NCBI RefSeq assembly: GCF_013348805.1
Contig: NZ_CP054690.1
Location: forward strand, 4,092,001 to 4,156,000
From: Rhodococcus sp. W8901
GTDB lineage: Bacteria > Actinomycetota > Actinomycetes > Mycobacteriales > Mycobacteriaceae
Direction: 5' to 3'
DNA length: 64,000 nucleotides
Shown here: positions 12,782-23,378 of the stretch, piece after piece
Layout: each line of letters opens with the position of its first letter
Position numbering within the stretch: the stretch's first letter is position 1
Program-made: the position numbers and the translations under genes
The notes under the pieces: generated by a model
Told to the model about the DNA's origin: nothing
Database searches by the model: none
The model's input: only the letters and a program-made list of their open reading frames with translations

Positions 12782-12818
12782 CAGTGGCCGGGGATCGTGT
12801 CACGATCCCCGGCCACTG
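12782..12818 (-). terminator. Strong stem-loop after ahcY
   Basis: A 16-bp perfect stem (12782-12797 with 12803-12818, arm sequence cagtggccggggatcg) with a 5-nt loop, 36 bp past the ahcY stop. No U-tract follows, which is common in high-GC actinobacteria. It should separate ahcY from tmk. Confidence 0.8.
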
Positions 12819-12853
12819 TCGTCAGTGCGACCGACGCGGTCCTACGACTCGGG

Positions 12854-14332
<1,479 letters not shown>

Positions 14333-14410
14333 GTGTCTCTCCTGTTCGCTGTCTGGAATGACACCCAGGTTATCGGGTACCGATCCCACCCGGGGACGTG
14401 CCGTACCCCG

Positions 14411-15019
14411 TCACACGTGTGCGACGACGTCCACGAACGGGGCCAGCAGCGCGGCAAGGTCACGCGCATCGTCACCATCGGACGCGGGAGGCATCGAAAC
14501 GTAACTCAGCGCGACTCGTACGACACCCCGCGCCAAGATCACCGAATCGGCCTCGGACGCCTGAATCCAACTCCGCCGGAACGTCTCCGCCAGACGCCCC
14601 GACGCCCGCTCGATGAGCGGGGCGCTGTCGGTCGTGACGATCCGCAGCAGGTCCGGTTTGGCGGCACCGGTCCGCAACGAGCACACCAGCGGGTCCTCGG
14701 CGCTCGCCTGGAAGAACGCGGCGAACCCGTCCACGAGGGCCGCGCGGGCATCCCCGACGTGCGCGTACACCGCCGACGCCACCGCATCGACGAACCGGTC
14801 GACCAATTGCAGCGCATACCCCTCCGCGAGCCCCTGACGCGACCCGAACTCGTTGTACAGCGTCTGCCGACTGATCCCGGCGACCGCGGCGACATCGGTC
14901 ATCGTCACCTTCGACCAGTCCCGCTCGAGCAGCAGGTCGTGGACGGCGCCGAGGATCGACTCGCGCAGCAGCAGCCGCGAGGCCTCCTGATAGGGCACGC
15001 GGGGTTGCGACTCGGTCAT
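14411..15019 (-). CDS. alkX: TetR-family regulator of the alkane hydroxylase unit
   Basis: A 202-aa TetR regulator: N-terminal helix-turn-helix (about residues 20-66, VTMTDVAAVAGISRQTLYNEFGS split by the recognition helix) and a ligand-binding domain. It is the last gene of alkB-rubA-rubB-tetR, the place held by Rv3249c and by AlkU/AlkX proteins of Rhodococcus and Dietzia, which repress alkB until a fatty-acid-like ligand binds. ATG 15019 has GGTGG upstream. The candidate operator is the palindrome at 16721-16738. The symbol is given by position and family. Confidence 0.82.
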   Translation of the reverse strand: MTESQPRVPYQEASRLLLRESILGAVHDLLLERDWSKVTMTDVAAVAGISRQTLYNEFGSRQGLAEGYALQLVDRFVDAVASAVYAHVGDARAALVDGFAAFFQASAEDPLVCSLRTGAAKPDLLRIVTTDSAPLIERASGRLAETFRRSWIQASEADSVILARGVVRVALSYVSMPPASDGDDARDLAALLAPFVDVVAHV

Positions 15020-15040
15020 GCCACCGACCCTAGTGACACT

Positions 15041-15109
15041 GCTCGGCTGCGCTCGACCGGCACACGGCTCAGCTCCGCTCGACCGGCACACGGCTCAGCT
15101 CCGCTCGAC
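15041..15109. repeat. 26-bp tandem repeat across the rubB stop
   Basis: About 2.6 copies of a 26-bp unit (full copy 15066-15091, partial copies either side, the left one diverged). The right copy contains the last codons and stop of rubB, so the rubB 3' end has been duplicated toward the TetR start. Confidence 0.8.
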
Positions 15110-15277
15110 CTCGACCATGAAGAAGTCCTCCTTCGCCGCCCCGCAGTCCGGGCAACGCCAGTCGTCGGGGATGTCCCCCCAGCGCGTGCCGGGGGCGATG
15201 CCCTCGTCGGGCCAGCCCTCCGCCTCGTCGTACTCGAATCCGCACTGTGCGCACTGGTAGAGCTTGTACTCGTTCAC
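15095..15277 (-). CDS. rubB: Rubredoxin, electron donor to AlkB
   Basis: A 60-aa rubredoxin with the two iron-binding pairs CAQCG (residues 9-13) and CPDCG (42-46) plus the conserved WGDIPDDW. It carries electrons from rubredoxin reductase to the alkane hydroxylase. Two GTGs compete: 15283 leaves no spacing after the RBS, while 15277 sits 5 nt after TAGGAGGG, so I use 15277. The length equals M. tuberculosis RubB (60 aa). Its start lies 2 bp downstream of the rubA stop. Confidence 0.93.
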   Translation of the reverse strand: MNEYKLYQCAQCGFEYDEAEGWPDEGIAPGTRWGDIPDDWRCPDCGAAKEDFFMVEVERS

Positions 15278-15279
15278 GA

Positions 15280-15447
15280 TCACCCTCCTACGGGCTCGAA
15301 ATCGATCTTCTCGCGGACACCGCAGTCGGGGCAGCACCAATCGTCCGGCACCGAATCCCACGCCGTGCCGGCCGGGAATCCCTCCCGCGGGGCGCCGACG
15401 GACTCGTCGAACACGAACCCGCACACGGGACACCGAAACGCACTCAT
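15280..15447 (-). CDS. rubA: Rubredoxin, first copy
   Basis: A 55-aa rubredoxin, too short for common ORF cut-offs: [15 protein letters not shown] at the start, iron ligands in CPVCG (6-10) and CPDCG (39-43), and the aromatic core WDSVPDDW. The ATG overlaps the alkB stop by 4 bp (ATGA) and the gene ends in the RBS region of rubB, so the three are translated as a unit. The length equals M. tuberculosis RubA. Rubredoxin pairs in alk operons are often one AlkG1-like and one AlkG2-like; I cannot assign them firmly here. Confidence 0.92.
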   Translation of the reverse strand: MSAFRCPVCGFVFDESVGAPREGFPAGTAWDSVPDDWCCPDCGVREKIDFEPVGG

Positions 15448-16664
15448 GCCCGGCCTCCGCCCGCTCCGTGCCGCGCCAGCAACTTCTCACGCTTGGCCGG
15501 CTGCAGGTTGACCCGCGTGACGTCGCCGTCGTAGTGCGCGAGCACGCGGCGATCCATCACCGCCCGCCACAGCGGCGGCACGTACGCGAGCATGATCATG
15601 CTCGCGTACCCGCTGGGCAGGTTCGGCGCAATGTCCATGCTGCGCAACGTCTGATAGCGCCGTGTCGGGTTCGCGTGGTGATCGCTGTGCCGCTGCAGGT
15701 GGTAGAGGAAGATGTTGGTGCAGATGTGATCGCTGTTCCAGCTGTGCGCCGGCGTGCAGCGCTCGTAACGTCCACTGTCGGTGCGCTGCCGGAGCAGGCC
15801 GTAGTGCTCGAGATAGTTCACCGTCTCGAGCAGGGAGAATCCGAACACCGCCTGCAGCAACAGGAACGGGGCCACCTCCCAACCGAAGATCGCGATCATC
15901 GCGCCGAAGAGCACGACCGACATCAACCAGGCGTTGAGGACGTCGTTGCGAATCGTCCACGGCCCCTTGCCGAGCCGTTCCAAACGAACCTTCTCCAGCG
16001 CCCAGGACGACCGCAGACTCCCCCAAACGCTGCGCGGCAGGAAGGCCCAGAAGCTTTCGCCCAGGCGGGAACTCGCGGGATCCTCCGGCGTTGCGACCCG
16101 GACGTGATGGCCACGGTTGTGCTCGATGTAGAAGTGTCCGTAGAAGGACTGCGCGAGGGTGATCTTCGACAGCCACCGCTCGAGATCGTCCTTCTTGTGC
16201 CCCAGCTCGTGCGCGGTGTTGATTCCGATGCCGGCCACACACCCGACACTGATGGCCAGGCCGATCTTCGACACCAGCCCCAGCCCGCCGTCGATACCGA
16301 GCCAGCTCAGATCGTCGGCCGACCACAGGTAACAGGCGACCACCACCGTCACGATCTGCAGCGGGATGTAGGCGTAGGTACACCAGCGGTAGTACCGGTC
16401 GTTCTCGAGTTGCTCCATCACCTCGTCCGGCGGGTTCTGCCCGTCCGCACCGAAGGCCAGGTCGAGGATCGGCAGTAGCACGTACACCAGCAGCGGACCG
16501 ATCCACCACCAGATGGGCGCCACCGCCTCCAGACCCACCCGGTTCGTCAGCCACACCAAGCCCAGCGCCAGGAAGATCGCGGTGGGCGGGATGAGCCCCA
16601 GTAGCCACAGATAACGCTTCTTGTCCCGCCAGACCCCAGCGTCCGCGGTCGCATGCGTCGCCAT
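15444..16664 (-). CDS. alkB: Alkane 1-monooxygenase AlkB
   Basis: Integral-membrane non-haem di-iron hydroxylase that oxidises medium-chain n-alkanes to 1-alkanols. The 406 residues contain the full set of histidine boxes: HELGHKK (near 151), EHNRGHH (near 181), LQRHSDHH (near 325), and the alkane-hydroxylase HYG motif in [10 protein letters not shown] (near 285). About six hydrophobic segments are visible. GGAAGGGG precedes the ATG. First gene of the operon with both rubredoxins and the TetR regulator; no rubredoxin reductase is in the window, so one must be encoded elsewhere. Confidence 0.97.
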   Translation of the reverse strand: MATHATADAGVWRDKKRYLWLLGLIPPTAIFLALGLVWLTNRVGLEAVAPIWWWIGPLLVYVLLPILDLAFGADGQNPPDEVMEQLENDRYYRWCTYAYIPLQIVTVVVACYLWSADDLSWLGIDGGLGLVSKIGLAISVGCVAGIGINTAHELGHKKDDLERWLSKITLAQSFYGHFYIEHNRGHHVRVATPEDPASSRLGESFWAFLPRSVWGSLRSSWALEKVRLERLGKGPWTIRNDVLNAWLMSVVLFGAMIAIFGWEVAPFLLLQAVFGFSLLETVNYLEHYGLLRQRTDSGRYERCTPAHSWNSDHICTNIFLYHLQRHSDHHANPTRRYQTLRSMDIAPNLPSGYASMIMLAYVPPLWRAVMDRRVLAHYDGDVTRVNLQPAKREKLLARHGAGGGRA

Positions 16665-16720
16665 CGACGTCCCCTTCCACGAGCCCGCCCACTATGAGCA
16701 GGATCACCATGAAATGGACG

Positions 16721-16738
16721 ATACGCGTCGATACGTAT
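16721..16738. promoter_or_regulatory. Candidate TetR operator upstream of alkB
   Basis: ATACGCGTCGATACGTAT reads the same on both strands at 14 of 18 positions, with matching ATACG/CGTAT ends and a TCGA centre. It lies 57 bp upstream of the alkB ATG in a 108-bp gap, the expected size and place for a TetR dimer site. Confidence 0.5.
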
Positions 16739-16772
16739 GACGTCTAGACAATCACGTCGATTTGTAAAACGA

Positions 16773-18278
16773 TCAGGTGGTGTCGCTTTTCGCCGCACGG
16801 GCACGGATGCTCAGCATCGAGTGCCGGCGACTGTAGGCGAAGTACACGACCACGCCGATCGCCATCCAGACGACGAACCGCAGCCACGTCTCTACCGACA
16901 GATTCACCATGAGCCACACGCACGCGATGACCGCGAGGATCGGGACCAGCGGCACGAGGGGCACCCGGAATCCGCGCGGCAGGTCGGGACGGGTCCGCCG
17001 CAGCACCACGACGCCGATCGACACCAACACGAACGCGAACAGCGTGCCGATGTTCACCATCTCCTCGAGCGTGCCGATCGGGAAGAAGGCCGCGAGGAGT
17101 CCGACGATGACGCCGACGAGCACCGTGATCCGCACCGGCGTCCCGTGCTTGCCGGTGGGCGCGAGCGACCGGGGCATCAGGCCGTCGCGGGACATCGCGA
17201 ACAACACGCGTGTCTGCCCCAGCATCAGGACCATCACCACCGTCGTGAGGCCCGCCAGCGCGCCGAACGAGATGAGGTTCTTGGCCCAGTCCATTCCGTT
17301 GAGTGCGAACGCCGTCGCGAGCGTGGAGTTGTCGCCCGCCAGTTCGGTGTAGTTCACCATCCCGGTCAGCACGAGCGAGACCGCCACGTACAGCACCGTC
17401 ACGATCGCGAGCGAGCCGAGAATGCCTCGCGGCAAGGCGGTCTGCGGATCCTTGGTCTCCTCCGCGGTGGTCGCGACCACGTCGAAACCGATGAACGCGA
17501 AGAACACCAGACTGGCGGCGGCGAGCAGGCCGTACCAACCGAACGTGCTGCCACCGGCGCCCGTGACGTACGAGAACAGCGACTGGTGGATGCCCTCCCC
17601 GGTGGAGCCGGACTCGGACGGCGGAATGTAGGGCGAGTAGTTGGAGGCCTTGATGAAGAAGGCCCCGACCACCACCACGAAGAGCACGACCGCCACCTTG
17701 ATCGCGGTGATCACCGCCGAGACCCGCGACGACAACTTCGTGCCCGTCGCCAACAGCACCGTGATGACCGCGACGATCAGGACCGCACCCCAGTCGATCT
17801 TCAGCGACCCGACATGCACGATCGGCGTGGCACTTCCGAGGACCTCACCGAGATACAGCGACCAGCCCTTCGCAACCACCGAGGCCGCGAGCGCGAACTC
17901 GAGGATGAGATCCCAGCCGATGATCCACGCGACGAACTCACCGAATGTCGCGTACGAGAAGGTATATGCACTGCCCGCGACGGGCACGGTCGACGCGAAC
18001 TCGGCGTAACACAGCGCGGCCAGTGCGCACGAGACTGCGGCGAAGGCGAACGCGAGCGACACCGAGGGTCCCGCAACGTTGCCGGCGGTGCGGGCCGTCA
18101 AGGTGAAGATGCCGGCGCCGATCACGACCGCGACTCCGAACACCGTCAGGTCCCACGCGGTCAGGTCCTTGCGGAGTTTGGTCTCCGGTTCGTCGGTCTC
18201 GAGAATCGACTGTTCGATCGACTTGGTCCGAAACAGCCCGGAGCGGGGCTTCGCCGCCTTCCGGTCGGGTGTCACCAT
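16773..18278 (-). CDS. APC-family cationic amino acid permease
   Basis: A 501-aa transporter of the amino acid-polyamine-organocation superfamily, CAT-like branch (Rv3253c position). About 12-13 hydrophobic helices run from LTVFGVAVVIGAGIF near residue 47 to a last pair near 440-485; GAGIFTLTA in helix 1 is the family's unwound substrate-binding segment. Probable substrate is a cationic or neutral amino acid, by proton symport; specificity cannot be read from sequence. ATG 18278 sits 6 nt after GAGGAG. It ends 108 bp upstream of alkB on the same strand. Confidence 0.88.
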   Translation of the reverse strand: MVTPDRKAAKPRSGLFRTKSIEQSILETDEPETKLRKDLTAWDLTVFGVAVVIGAGIFTLTARTAGNVAGPSVSLAFAFAAVSCALAALCYAEFASTVPVAGSAYTFSYATFGEFVAWIIGWDLILEFALAASVVAKGWSLYLGEVLGSATPIVHVGSLKIDWGAVLIVAVITVLLATGTKLSSRVSAVITAIKVAVVLFVVVVGAFFIKASNYSPYIPPSESGSTGEGIHQSLFSYVTGAGGSTFGWYGLLAAASLVFFAFIGFDVVATTAEETKDPQTALPRGILGSLAIVTVLYVAVSLVLTGMVNYTELAGDNSTLATAFALNGMDWAKNLISFGALAGLTTVVMVLMLGQTRVLFAMSRDGLMPRSLAPTGKHGTPVRITVLVGVIVGLLAAFFPIGTLEEMVNIGTLFAFVLVSIGVVVLRRTRPDLPRGFRVPLVPLVPILAVIACVWLMVNLSVETWLRFVVWMAIGVVVYFAYSRRHSMLSIRARAAKSDTT

Positions 18279-18353
18279 CACGTACTCCTCGGGAGGTAGG
18301 GATGGTCGTCAGCCTATGCCCGGACGCGGACCGCAGCACGGTTTCCGGATCGG

Positions 18354-19274
18354 CTATCCCGCGGTGGCGCGGTACAGGTCGGGTTCGAGATAGATCAGGC
18401 GAGCGGCCGGAACCGCGGCCCGTACCCGTGCTTCGGCCTCGTCGATCGCGGTCGCGACGTCCTCGATGTCGGCGCCCGGCGTGATCGCGACCTTGGCCGC
18501 GACCAGGATCTCCTCGGGCCCCAGATACTGGGTCCGGCAGTGGATCACACGATCGATCCGGACACCGTCGACGAGCGCTGACAGGATCCGGTTCTCCTCG
18601 TCCTGCGTCGCGCCCTCACCGATCAGCAGGCTCTTCATCTCGACTATGAGCACGATCGCGATGATGCCCAGCAGGGCACCGATGCAGAGGGTGCCGACGC
18701 CGTCCCACACCGGATCGCCGGTGGCCATCGTCAACCCGACGCCGCCGAGCGCGAGAACCAGACCGATGAGGGCACCGGAGTCCTCGAGCAGTACGACCGG
18801 CAGTTCGGGGGTGCGCGACGTGCGGATGAAACCCCACCAGGTCGCCTTCCCCTTCAGCGGGCGGGATTCCTTGACCGCGGTGAGGAAGCTGTACGACTCG
18901 AGTCCGATCGCGACCAGCAGGATCACGATCGCCACCATCGGCGACGACAGGCCCTCCGGTTGCTGGATCTTGTGGATGCCCTCGTAGATCGCGAACAGCG
19001 AACCGAGGGTGAACAGCACGAGCGCCACGACGAACGAGTAGAAGTACCGGTTGCGCCCGTAGCCGAACTGGTGGAGCTGGTCGGCCTGCTTCTCGGCACG
19101 GTTCTGACCGAACAGCAGCAGCCCCTGATTGGACGTATCGGCGACCGAGTGAACCGATTCGGCCAGCATCGAGGACGACCCCGTGATGAGGAAGCCAGTG
19201 AACTTGGCGACCGCGATTCCCGCATTCGCGGTCAGTGCCGCGAGGATCGCCCTCTTGCCCCCGTGAGCCGACAC
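18354..19274 (-). CDS. Cation diffusion facilitator family transporter
   Basis: Divalent metal/proton antiporter of the CDF family (306 aa). Six transmembrane helices are visible, with the metal site ESVHSVAD (helix 2, near residue 40) and the acidic EDSG in helix 5 near 163. The C-terminal cytoplasmic domain (about 210-300) is present. The KGKATWWGFIRTSR loop resembles the SLC30A9-like branch. The GTG start has GAGGAG 6-7 nt upstream. Likely Zn(II)/Fe(II)/Mn(II) efflux, metal not assignable. M. tuberculosis lacks this gene at this place. Confidence 0.88.
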   Translation of the reverse strand: MSAHGGKRAILAALTANAGIAVAKFTGFLITGSSSMLAESVHSVADTSNQGLLLFGQNRAEKQADQLHQFGYGRNRYFYSFVVALVLFTLGSLFAIYEGIHKIQQPEGLSSPMVAIVILLVAIGLESYSFLTAVKESRPLKGKATWWGFIRTSRTPELPVVLLEDSGALIGLVLALGGVGLTMATGDPVWDGVGTLCIGALLGIIAIVLIVEMKSLLIGEGATQDEENRILSALVDGVRIDRVIHCRTQYLGPEEILVAAKVAITPGADIEDVATAIDEAEARVRAAVPAARLIYLEPDLYRATAG

Positions 19275-19321
19275 CGGCTTCTCCTCTCGTCGAATTCGAG
19301 TGGATCACACGCTACGGGCAC

Positions 19322-20569
19322 TCAGTGGGTCACATCGCCGACGGCAGCACGGAAGATCTGGGTGTCGTCGGCACATGCCTGAATGTGAACCGCGTTGTCC
19401 GACGCGGAGATCCACGCGGCTGCACCCCGCTCGAGCATCAGCGACTGCGAATCGCACTCCAGTTTCGCGGCACCCGACGTGCACAGCAGGATCTGCGGAC
19501 CGTCCGGTTCGAACATGGTGGCCGCGTCCGGACCCGCCCCCGACGCATCGAGGTCGATCCGGGACAGTACGAACTCCGGGGCCGGCGTCCGGTACGTCGA
19601 CTCCCCCACCCGGCCGGTCGCGACCGACGTCAGAACGGGAACGTCCACCGACTCGAAATCCAACACCCGCAACAGTTCCGGGACGTCGACGTGCTTGGGC
19701 GTGAGGCCACCGCGCAGCACGTTGTCGGAGTTCGCCATGATCTCCACCGCGGTCCCGTGCAAGTAGGCGTGGAGGTTGCCGGCGTCCAGGAAGAGTCCCT
19801 GCCCCGGCTCGAGGGTCACCCGGTTGAGCAGCAGGGACGCCATGACCCCCGCGTCCCCGGGATAGCCCTCGCTCAGCTCCAGCGCCGTCCGCGCCTCCTG
19901 TGCGAACTCCGCCGTCCCCGACCCCGTGGCCGACAGGTACGCGACGCACCCGTCGAGCACCGCCGGCAGCAGAGCCGCGAGCGCGTGCGGCGGCAACGTG
20001 ATCCACGTCGTGAACAGGGCCCGCAGGCCGTCCGGGTCGGGCTGCCCGGCGAGCAGACCCGCGTAGGGCTCGAGCTCCGGCACGTTCAGGGCGCTCAGCA
20101 GGCGCACCGTCCGGTGCGGATCACGGAAGCCGGCGAGCGCCTCGAACCGGGTGAGCGCCACGACGAGTTCGGGCTTGTGGCTCGCGTCGCGGTAGTTCCG
20201 TTCCGCCGAGTCGACGGGGATACCGGACGCCTCCTCGCGCGCGAAGCCCTCGCGGGCCTGCTCGGCGCTCGGGTGAGCCTGCAAGGACAACGGCTCGTCG
20301 GCGGCGAGCACCTTGAGCAGGAAGGGCAGCCGCTCCCCGAACGCAGCGATGCTCCGCTCGCCCAGTTCCCGGGCCGGGTTGTCGTCGACGACGTCGCGCA
20401 AGGAACGGCTGTCGCCGTCCTCGATCACTCGCGCGGGATCACCGGGATGCGCTCCCAGCCACAGTTCTGCCTCCGGATGTGCGCTGGGGCTCGGACGTCC
20501 GCACAGTTCCGCGAGCGCGGTCCGTGACCCCCAGGCGTAGGACCGGAGCGCACCTTCGAGTTGGCGCAC
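19322..20569 (-). CDS. manA: Mannose-6-phosphate isomerase, type I
   Basis: Interconverts fructose-6-phosphate and mannose-6-phosphate, feeding GDP-mannose, phosphatidylinositol mannosides and lipoglycans. The 415-aa type I enzyme begins YAWGSRTAL and has the zinc-site segment SLQAHPS near residue 97 and GQGLFLDAGNLHAYLHG near 255. The GTG start shares one base with the stop of the upstream gene (TAGTG), so translation is coupled. Order matches Rv3255c-Rv3256c-Rv3257c. Confidence 0.93.
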   Translation of the reverse strand: MRQLEGALRSYAWGSRTALAELCGRPSPSAHPEAELWLGAHPGDPARVIEDGDSRSLRDVVDDNPARELGERSIAAFGERLPFLLKVLAADEPLSLQAHPSAEQAREGFAREEASGIPVDSAERNYRDASHKPELVVALTRFEALAGFRDPHRTVRLLSALNVPELEPYAGLLAGQPDPDGLRALFTTWITLPPHALAALLPAVLDGCVAYLSATGSGTAEFAQEARTALELSEGYPGDAGVMASLLLNRVTLEPGQGLFLDAGNLHAYLHGTAVEIMANSDNVLRGGLTPKHVDVPELLRVLDFESVDVPVLTSVATGRVGESTYRTPAPEFVLSRIDLDASGAGPDAATMFEPDGPQILLCTSGAAKLECDSQSLMLERGAAAWISASDNAVHIQACADDTQIFRAAVGDVTH

Positions 20570-21711
20570 TAGTTACCACCGATCAAACGTAGGTAGGCCG
20601 CGCTCATCTCGAGCCGACCGACGAGTACTGCTATCTGCTCGATCTCCGTCCGAGTCGCGGACACCGCCGGGGAATCGGCCGGTGATCCGGGCGGCGCGTC
20701 GTATCGGGGACCGGCCGTCGCCGCTTCCGATTCCGCGACGACGAGGTCGACATCCGGTAGTGCCGCGACGCGACGCTCGACGAGCGGCCGATTCGCCTCC
20801 GCGGCGAACACCAGCACCCGCAGCGGCGCGCCCGGTGGCGGGCCGTCGAGCTGATCGTCGTGGAAGAACGGGTCGTATCCGGCCGGTGCAGCCGGATTCG
20901 CCGCCGAGAACTTCCGCACCCCGGAGACGACGTCGGCCAGCTCCGCAGCCGCGGCCACGCCCGCACCCATGCGGAGCAGGGTCTCGCTCCCGTGGCGCGC
21001 GAGGTGGGTGGTGGCGCGGGTGTCGCCGCTGAAGACCACCCGGCGGCCCTGCATGCGCGCCGCCAGGGATTTGGCCGGATTGTGGAAGACCTCGTTGCGG
21101 GGGTGGTCGCGGAGTGCCTCCTCGTCGACCGCGTCCGCGAGCCGACCCAGGTCGGGGCACACCTTGGCGGTCCGTTCCCCCTCGACCGCGATCAGCACCG
21201 CGAGGAACGCTGCGAGGTACCGCAGCAGGCCATGATGATCCGGAACCGCGATCCGCGGCGGGAGGACCGTCGCACGACCCGCGCCGGCGGCACGGAGGGG
21301 GCCCTCGTCGGGTGCGGCGACGACCACTTCCGCGCCTCGGCGCAACGCACTGTCCACGGACTCGACGAGCCGTGGATCGCCGGCATCGTCACCGGCGACG
21401 ACCAGGACGTCGAGTGGCCCGACCCACGGCGGCGCACCGACGCTGACGACCAGCGGCATGCCGGTCCGGCCGCCGAGGGCCGCCACGACGATCTCGGCGG
21501 CCCGCGACGCACTTCCGTCACCGGTGACGAACACGATGCTGCGCGGCTGCAGGCCGCGCAGCCTGACCAGCCCGTCCTCCTCGACGGCGGCTTGGGTGGC
21601 ACGAATCTGAGCGCCGCCGAGCGCGGCGAAACGGAGCACGCCGTCGACGTCGGCGGCCAGCAGAGCATCGGCGTCATCGAGATCGAGCAGAGACGACGGA
21701 GCTGTCATCAC
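20569..21711 (-). CDS. SIS-like protein of the mannose operon (Rv3256c-type)
   Basis: A 380-aa protein conserved between manA and manB in mycolic-acid bacteria. Residues about 55-200 look like a sugar isomerase (SIS) fold (IVFVTGDGSASRAAEIV), and the C-terminal half resembles the phosphoglucose/phosphomannose isomerase C-terminal region. The usual isomerase catalytic residues are not obvious, so it may be regulatory or accessory rather than an active isomerase. GTG 21711 lies 7 nt after GGAGG; an ATG follows directly. Sometimes annotated TobH, a name without functional meaning here. Confidence 0.75.
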   Translation of the reverse strand: MMTAPSSLLDLDDADALLAADVDGVLRFAALGGAQIRATQAAVEEDGLVRLRGLQPRSIVFVTGDGSASRAAEIVVAALGGRTGMPLVVSVGAPPWVGPLDVLVVAGDDAGDPRLVESVDSALRRGAEVVVAAPDEGPLRAAGAGRATVLPPRIAVPDHHGLLRYLAAFLAVLIAVEGERTAKVCPDLGRLADAVDEEALRDHPRNEVFHNPAKSLAARMQGRRVVFSGDTRATTHLARHGSETLLRMGAGVAAAAELADVVSGVRKFSAANPAAPAGYDPFFHDDQLDGPPPGAPLRVLVFAAEANRPLVERRVAALPDVDLVVAESEAATAGPRYDAPPGSPADSPAVSATRTEIEQIAVLVGRLEMSAAYLRLIGGN

Positions 21712-21786
21712 GAACTCACCTCCCTTTCCCCGAGTCCCTGTTCCCCGACGAGATCAGGTGCCTCGAGTATCCCAGCAATTCGATGA

Positions 21787-23169
21787 CTAGGCGCGGACTG
21801 CTCCGAGGATCTCGGCAACGAGAGCGTCGACATCGGCCGACGTGCGCGCCTCGACGTTGAGGCGCAGCAGCGGCTCGGTGTTGGACGCGCGCAGGTTGAA
21901 CCATGCCCCGTCGCCGAGGTCGACCGTGACGCCGTCCAGGCGATCGACGGAGACGGTCCGGTCCGCGAAGAGGTCGACGACGGCGGCCGTCCGTTCGGTG
22001 GCGTCGGCGACCGTCGAGTTGATCTCCCCGGACGCGGCGTAGGCCTCGTACGACTGCATCAGCTCCGACAGCGGACGATCCTGTTCGCCGAGGGCTGCCA
22101 GTACGTGCAGGGCCGCCAGCATGCCCGAATCGGCGCCCCAGAAGTCACGGAAGTAGTAGTGGGCGGAGTGCTCGCCGCCGAACACCGCACCCGTCTCGGC
22201 CATCTGCTGCTTGATGAAGGAGTGACCGACGCGGGTGCGCACGGCGGTGCCGCCGAGCTTCTCGACCAGTTCCGGGACGAAACGGGACGTGATCAGGTTG
22301 TGGATCACCGTGGCCCCGGGCTCCTTCGCGAGCTCGCGGTCGGCGACGAGCGCGGTCACCGCGGACGGCGAGACCGGGTTGCCTTTCTCGTCGACGACGA
22401 AGCAGCGGTCGGCGTCGCCGTCGAAGGCCAGACCGATGTCCGCGCCCGTGGCACGCACGTGTTCCTGCAGATCCACCAGGTTGGCGGGATCGAGGGGGTT
22501 GGCCTCGTGGTTGGGGAAGCTGCCGTCGAGCTCGAAGTACAGCGGAAGCACGGTGACGGGCATCGGCCCGAAGACGGCCGGGACGGTGTGTCCGCCCATG
22601 CCGTTGCCGGCGTCGACGGCGATCTTCAGTGGCCGCAGCTCGGCAAGGTCGACCAGGCCGCGGACGAAGCTGGCGTACTGGTCGAGGAGCTCCTCCTCGG
22701 AGACCTGTCCGACCGGACCGTCGTACGCGGGGACGCCCTCGGCGACCTCGCGCGCGATCACGCCGAGGCCGGTGTCCTGGCCGACGGGCTTGGCACCGGC
22801 ACGGCACAGCTTGATGCCGTTGTACTTGGCAGGGTTGTGGCTCGCGGTGAACATCGCACCCGGGCAGTCGAGGATTCCGGACGCGAAGTACAGCTGGTCG
22901 GTGGACGCCAGGCCGATGTGGATCACGTCGAGGCCCTGCGCGACGACGCCCTCCGCGAAGGCACGGGAGAGTTCGGGTGACGACTCACGCATGTCGTGGC
23001 CGATCGCGACCCGGGTCACTGCCTCGGCACCGGACTGCTCGTCACGCACCAGTCGGGCGAACGAGGCGCCCACGTCACGCACGAAGTCTGTATCGATCTG
23101 TTCTCCCACGACGCCACGGACGTCGTAGGCCTTGATCACGGCATTCACGGATTCGACAGATCGAGCCAC
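21787..23169 (-). CDS. manB: Phosphomannomutase/phosphoglucomutase
   Basis: Converts mannose-6-phosphate to mannose-1-phosphate, the step after ManA. The 460-aa alpha-D-phosphohexomutase has the phosphoserine loop MFTASHNPAKYNG (near residue 107), the metal-binding DGDADR (near 248), the sugar-binding GGEHSAHYYF (near 325) and the phosphate-binding RASNTEPLLR near the C-terminus. With manA and the pyrophosphorylase at 41-42 kb it completes the route to GDP-mannose. Corresponds to Rv3257c. Confidence 0.95.
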   Translation of the reverse strand: MARSVESVNAVIKAYDVRGVVGEQIDTDFVRDVGASFARLVRDEQSGAEAVTRVAIGHDMRESSPELSRAFAEGVVAQGLDVIHIGLASTDQLYFASGILDCPGAMFTASHNPAKYNGIKLCRAGAKPVGQDTGLGVIAREVAEGVPAYDGPVGQVSEEELLDQYASFVRGLVDLAELRPLKIAVDAGNGMGGHTVPAVFGPMPVTVLPLYFELDGSFPNHEANPLDPANLVDLQEHVRATGADIGLAFDGDADRCFVVDEKGNPVSPSAVTALVADRELAKEPGATVIHNLITSRFVPELVEKLGGTAVRTRVGHSFIKQQMAETGAVFGGEHSAHYYFRDFWGADSGMLAALHVLAALGEQDRPLSELMQSYEAYAASGEINSTVADATERTAAVVDLFADRTVSVDRLDGVTVDLGDGAWFNLRASNTEPLLRLNVEARTSADVDALVAEILGAVRA

Positions 23170-23378
23170 TTCTGGTTACTCCTGCTTTTCGTAGATGCGA
23201 CACATAGTTCGTCCACTGAGGTTTGTTCGCCGACCGAGTTGGTTCGACTTGGCCGTCCCACAGAGCCTAGTGGGGAGCAGGCCAACCGCGCTTCCTGAGC
23301 GAGATGTCCGGATACGTCGGCCGAGGTCGAGCAGGAAAAGGACAGATCAGGCACGGGCCGAAGCCCCGATGGAACCGA

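Noticed and set aside
14333-14410. SAH riboswitch upstream of ahcY
   Set aside because: Only 78 bp separate ahcY from the TetR gene end and no pseudoknot-like arrangement was seen.
16737-18299. 520-codon plus-strand frame opposite the permease
   Set aside because: Composition (Arg, His, Asp, Glu) is that of an antisense shadow of a membrane protein.
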